Assembly (NCBI GenBank): GCA_009746045.1
Contig: RPFO01000082.1
Coordinates: forward strand, 1,852,841-1,916,840
Length of the DNA: 64,000 nucleotides
DNA from: Mesostigma viride
Taxonomy: Eukaryota > Streptophyta > Mesostigmatophyceae > Mesostigmatales > Mesostigmataceae
Direction of reading: 5' to 3'
The translations under genes were made by a program, and so were the position numbers. The notes below the pieces were generated by a model. That model searched no databases, was not told where the DNA came from, and saw only the letters and a program-made list of their open reading frames with translations. Of this stretch, positions 61,407 to 64,000 are shown piece by piece; positions within the stretch are counted from its first letter, which is position 1; each line of letters opens with the position of its first letter.

Positions 61407-61934
61407 TTAATCGTCCAGACTAGCAAGGAGAGACGCGCGGATGGCGGCCATGCGCATCTCGTATGGCGTCATCGCGACAGGTGGCGGTGGTGGAGGTGGG
61501 AGCTGTCGGGTCTTGATCGGGGGTGGCGGAGAGTCCGGCTCTGTCTCCTTGGGCTTTCGACCCCGTCTTGGTTTTGGCGTGTCGGCGGGGGTTGAGGCGA
61601 CGGAATCTTCAGCGAGAAGGCGTTCAATCCGCGATTTGTTGCGGGCTTCTTGCAGCTCGAGTTCGACTAGCCTTTGCCGCTGAATCTCCAATTCCTTTGC
61701 AAGGACCTTTCGTTTCGTTATCTCTGCCTCCTTTTCTTCGTTTCGTCTCTTCTCCCTCTCGGCTTTTGCGCGTTGCTGGTAAACCCTCATTTTGTCGCGA
61801 AGGGCTTTTTTCTGTTCATCATTCAGCGGTTGTCCCTTTCGAATTGTCTTGACCAGGTCAACCTGCTCTTCCCGCGTCTCGGCGAAGGTTTCGTCTTGGT
61901 AGCTCGTTGGGGTCTCTGAAGCCTCAGAGGCCAT
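61407..61934 (-). CDS. Coiled-coil protein of virus-like element
   Basis: 175 residues from ATG 61934. Residues ~40-110 form a long charged helix (KALRDKMRVYQQRAKAEREK, KELEIQRQRLVELELQEARN) likely to be a coiled coil. After it come a Pro-rich basic part (KPRRGRKPKE, PPPPPPP) and a YEMRMAAIRASLLASL helix. The phrase PYEMR is shared with the protein at 55077-55844 (SPYEMRLKAVYEL), hinting at a common short interaction motif. No family was recognised. It is transcribed divergently from the fibre-like gene with only 24 bases between starts. Confidence 0.68.
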   Translation of the reverse strand: MASEASETPTSYQDETFAETREEQVDLVKTIRKGQPLNDEQKKALRDKMRVYQQRAKAEREKRRNEEKEAEITKRKVLAKELEIQRQRLVELELQEARNKSRIERLLAEDSVASTPADTPKPRRGRKPKETEPDSPPPPIKTRQLPPPPPPPVAMTPYEMRMAAIRASLLASLDD

Positions 61935-61958
61935 GTTTATATTCTAGGTAGATAATAA
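61935..61958. promoter_or_regulatory. Compact divergent promoter of the virus-like element
   Basis: Only 24 bases, very AT-rich with TTTATATTCTAG, separate the start codons of two divergent genes. Any core promoter elements must be here or overlap coding sequence. Confidence 0.55.
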
Positions 61959-64000
61959 ATGGTCGTTCTAACAACATTGAGCAGACCGACCAATCTCGCC
62001 ACCGGGTTAACGCTCGACCCTGAAATGGAGGAGCGTGTTTCTAACATCGAAACAGACATAGATGGGCTTCAAGCTAGCGTGACGTTACTTCTTGGCATTT
62101 CACATCCATTCGATGAGTCACTCGTTGTCGACGGATTCAAAATTTTCTACCCGAGCCAGCCGACAAATGTGCGACTCGGAGACAATTACGACGACGAGAC
62201 CGCAAGCGACCCATCGGAACTTGCTTACAGTCTCGTCGTGAATGGGTATTCCTATTTTAAATCAGGGACTACTTTAGTCGACGATCTCACTCTAAATGAA
62301 CCTTACCTTACGGCGAAAGTGGGAGCGACCCAGTACCACGTCTTCGACTTTAGCCCTGATACGTTGCTAGACCCTGGTGGCAGAGTCCTGACCCGCGCGC
62401 AATTGGACTACCTTTTTGACCAACACGGGGTAGGCAAAACGTCGATAGCTAACTTGAACGGGGATTTCGTCCTCCATCTCGAAGACGGGACGACCGTGTC
62501 GCACCAAAACGCGTTCAACGTCATCAATGACCAGGATGTGCGAGTCCAGCTGCCCTACAACGTTACGAATGGCGACGCGAGTGGAATCTGTAAGTTTACC
62601 TATCGCGACTACCACACGACCCAGGCGCGCACGGGGGAGAGCGTTGTGGACGGAGAGGTAGGATATCCATACTTTTCCGACTCTTTCTATGGTCTCGGCG
62701 GATCTCGATTTAACGGCCTCCCTCTCCGCGTGGAGTTGTTGTCTTTCGCCACGATTCGCGACGACAACCGCCGCCTTCCACTAACTGGGAGATCCTTCAC
62801 CATCACGCGTACATACTCGCCACTGACGGACTGGCGAATGGGTCCGATTGACCCTGTGAACGCACTCTACTGGAGCACCAATCCAACCACCGCTAATTGG
62901 GAGGTCGTAGAGGGAACGACCCTCAAACAGGGCATAAAGATGACGACCCCCTTCGCATACCAACGCAAACTCCCCATCAGGTGGTACATGAATTCCACCC
63001 AGCTCACGCCGACCACTCCGACCATCGGCGGAGTCTCCCTCTCGCAAAACGGGGGACTGCGCGGGGAAGACGCCGTAATCACCGCGCCAGTCGCGGCAGA
63101 TAGTAACAAGTATATGAACTACGAGATAGACGTCTACAACGACTCGACCCTCACCTCCTACACCACCCACAAAGGAGGGGTGATGGTATGCGTTTCAAAA
63201 ATGAGCCAACTGCACTCCGGCATCCGGACACCAAGTTCCTACATTTCATATCTAAATCCTGTAAAAATCGCGATCAACGGCGTCTACGCGGACCATGATG
63301 TGGGGTGGGGAAAGTCGTTGCCTCCTCTCACCGGTTTTCATCTGTTGGCGAACGGAGTATCTCAAGGGGCCTTGGATGGGACGTTGAAGACAACGACGTT
63401 TCAAAATCCATCCGAAGGCGATGATGTAGAACTCAGATACAGGATCGTAACCGTAAAGGACTCGCCAAACCTGTCAGGAGAGACCGTGGAGATAGACGGC
63501 CCCGCTACGACGCTCCATTCTCTAGAATCATTCTCGCGCCACTCCGTGACCACGCTGCAAGCAGAAGCTTCGAAATACTACTTTGAAGGGTCTCCCGAAA
63601 AATTCTTTTTTGTAAAAACAGCCACTCCGGCACCAAGCAAATGTGTTGTTTTTTCAGAGCAGCTCATCGACGGCCCATTTCTATTGTGTTTTCGGCTATA
63701 TTTGGGCAGCAACGATGCTTTCGTCTCGTTTGCAGAAAATACTATGTCTTTGACGAATAAATATCACCCGGCCACGACAGATGCCCATCAGAATTGGAGA
63801 AATGCGGCTACGACGCATTGGGGTATGCTGGGTATCAATCTGCACCATAGTGACTATGCACTCGACCTGTTTGACAATCTGAAGTCGAAGGTTCGATACA
63901 CGTTAAACTCATCATGGAGACAACAAAACAGCTACTGGGTGGCATTTCGAAGAAAATCGGATGGGAAGGTGGAGCGTTATATATCCAAAACAACTCCTCA
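61959..64000 (+). CDS. Large structural protein, fibre/spike-like, incomplete at window end
   Basis: ATG at 61959 opens 680 codons without a stop, continuing past the window. Residues ~22-45 (MEERVSNIETDIDGLQASVT) look like a short coiled coil of the kind that trimerises viral fibres. The remainder is rich in Asn, Thr, Tyr, Gly and aromatic residues with alternating polar/hydrophobic pattern, typical of beta-structured receptor-binding or spike proteins. No catalytic motif was seen and few cysteines. Its place beside the packaging genes supports a virion role. A capsid (jelly-roll) protein cannot be excluded by eye, but the N-terminal coil argues for a fibre. Confidence 0.75.
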   Translation, partial: MVVLTTLSRPTNLATGLTLDPEMEERVSNIETDIDGLQASVTLLLGISHPFDESLVVDGFKIFYPSQPTNVRLGDNYDDETASDPSELAYSLVVNGYSYFKSGTTLVDDLTLNEPYLTAKVGATQYHVFDFSPDTLLDPGGRVLTRAQLDYLFDQHGVGKTSIANLNGDFVLHLEDGTTVSHQNAFNVINDQDVRVQLPYNVTNGDASGICKFTYRDYHTTQARTGESVVDGEVGYPYFSDSFYGLGGSRFNGLPLRVELLSFATIRDDNRRLPLTGRSFTITRTYSPLTDWRMGPIDPVNALYWSTNPTTANWEVVEGTTLKQGIKMTTPFAYQRKLPIRWYMNSTQLTPTTPTIGGVSLSQNGGLRGEDAVITAPVAADSNKYMNYEIDVYNDSTLTSYTTHKGGVMVCVSKMSQLHSGIRTPSSYISYLNPVKIAINGVYADHDVGWGKSLPPLTGFHLLANGVSQGALDGTLKTTTFQNPSEGDDVELRYRIVTVKDSPNLSGETVEIDGPATTLHSLESFSRHSVTTLQAEASKYYFEGSPEKFFFVKTATPAPSKCVVFSEQLIDGPFLLCFRLYLGSNDAFVSFAENTMSLTNKYHPATTDAHQNWRNAATTHWGMLGINLHHSDYALDLFDNLKSKVRYTLNSSWRQQNSYWVAFRRKSDGKVERYISKTTP

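Larger units (their letters stand above)
55077..64000. mobile_element. Integrated polinton-like-virus-type element (right end outside window)
   Basis: Closely packed genes without introns: seven on the minus strand (61934 down to 55077) and one on the plus strand (61959 onward). The combination of A32-type packaging ATPase, tyrosine recombinase, primase plus superfamily-2-like helicase and a fibre-like protein fits polinton-like viruses and related integrating dsDNA elements of algae. No major capsid protein, protease or family B DNA polymerase is present in the visible part. Confidence 0.75.

Noticed and set aside
55243-63170. Numerous 60-250 codon frames on the strand opposite the virus-like genes
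   Set aside because: They are antisense shadows of well-supported genes and show no motifs of their own.
61959-64000. Major capsid protein of the virus-like element
   Set aside because: An N-terminal trimeric-coil-like segment and spike-like composition fit a fibre better, and jelly-roll landmarks could not be recognised by eye.

Overview
The window looks like nuclear DNA of a green-lineage eukaryote, most likely an alga. Supporting signs are GT-AG spliced genes, a rhodanese protein with a plastid-type N-terminus, an SSNA1/DIP13-type flagellar and microtubule protein, a short CCCTAAA (TTTAGGG-type) interstitial telomeric patch, and a Penelope-like retroelement with an N-terminal GIY-YIG nuclease, an arrangement known from the green lineage. 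Species cannot be decided from the sequence. Family assignments come from motifs read by eye, not from database searches.

Layout. 1-925 is simple repeat. 965-12424 is one large intron-containing locus of unknown function, with a MYND finger, two related C-x4-C...C-x2-H modules, a 24-residue repeat array and a short GC-rich motif found 18 times, largely in introns. Several frame changes break it. 12.4-17.6 kb holds a plastid-type rhodanese gene among LINE/SINE debris. 17.6-23.1 kb is a tandem Penelope-like element. 23.5-29.6 kb is a broken piggyBac-type element containing a giant inverted duplication. 30.9-36.4 kb is a metacaspase gene (minus strand, at least nine exons in register), 37.3-41.9 kb a choline-transporter-like gene (minus), and 42.5-43.4 kb SSNA1. 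44-54.2 kb is nested transposons: LINE copies ending in a hairpin plus an AATT-type microsatellite, a SINE sharing that hairpin, and a TTAA-flanked DNA element.

54.3-64 kb begins with telomere-like repeats and a 110-bp tandem array, then enters a virus-like element. It carries a fibre-like protein (plus strand, open at the window end), a coiled-coil protein, an A32-type packaging ATPase, an AT-hook protein, a tyrosine recombinase, and a primase-helicase split into two overlapping frames plus a downstream protein. The set resembles an integrated polinton-like virus whose remaining genes, including any major capsid gene, would lie past 64000.

The host genes look unrelated to each other. The best-supported biology is the metacaspase, CTL, SSNA1 and rhodanese genes, the Penelope-like element and the virus-like element. 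The most novel structure is the dispersed intronic motif in the first 11 kb and the virus boundary array at 54.4-54.9 kb.
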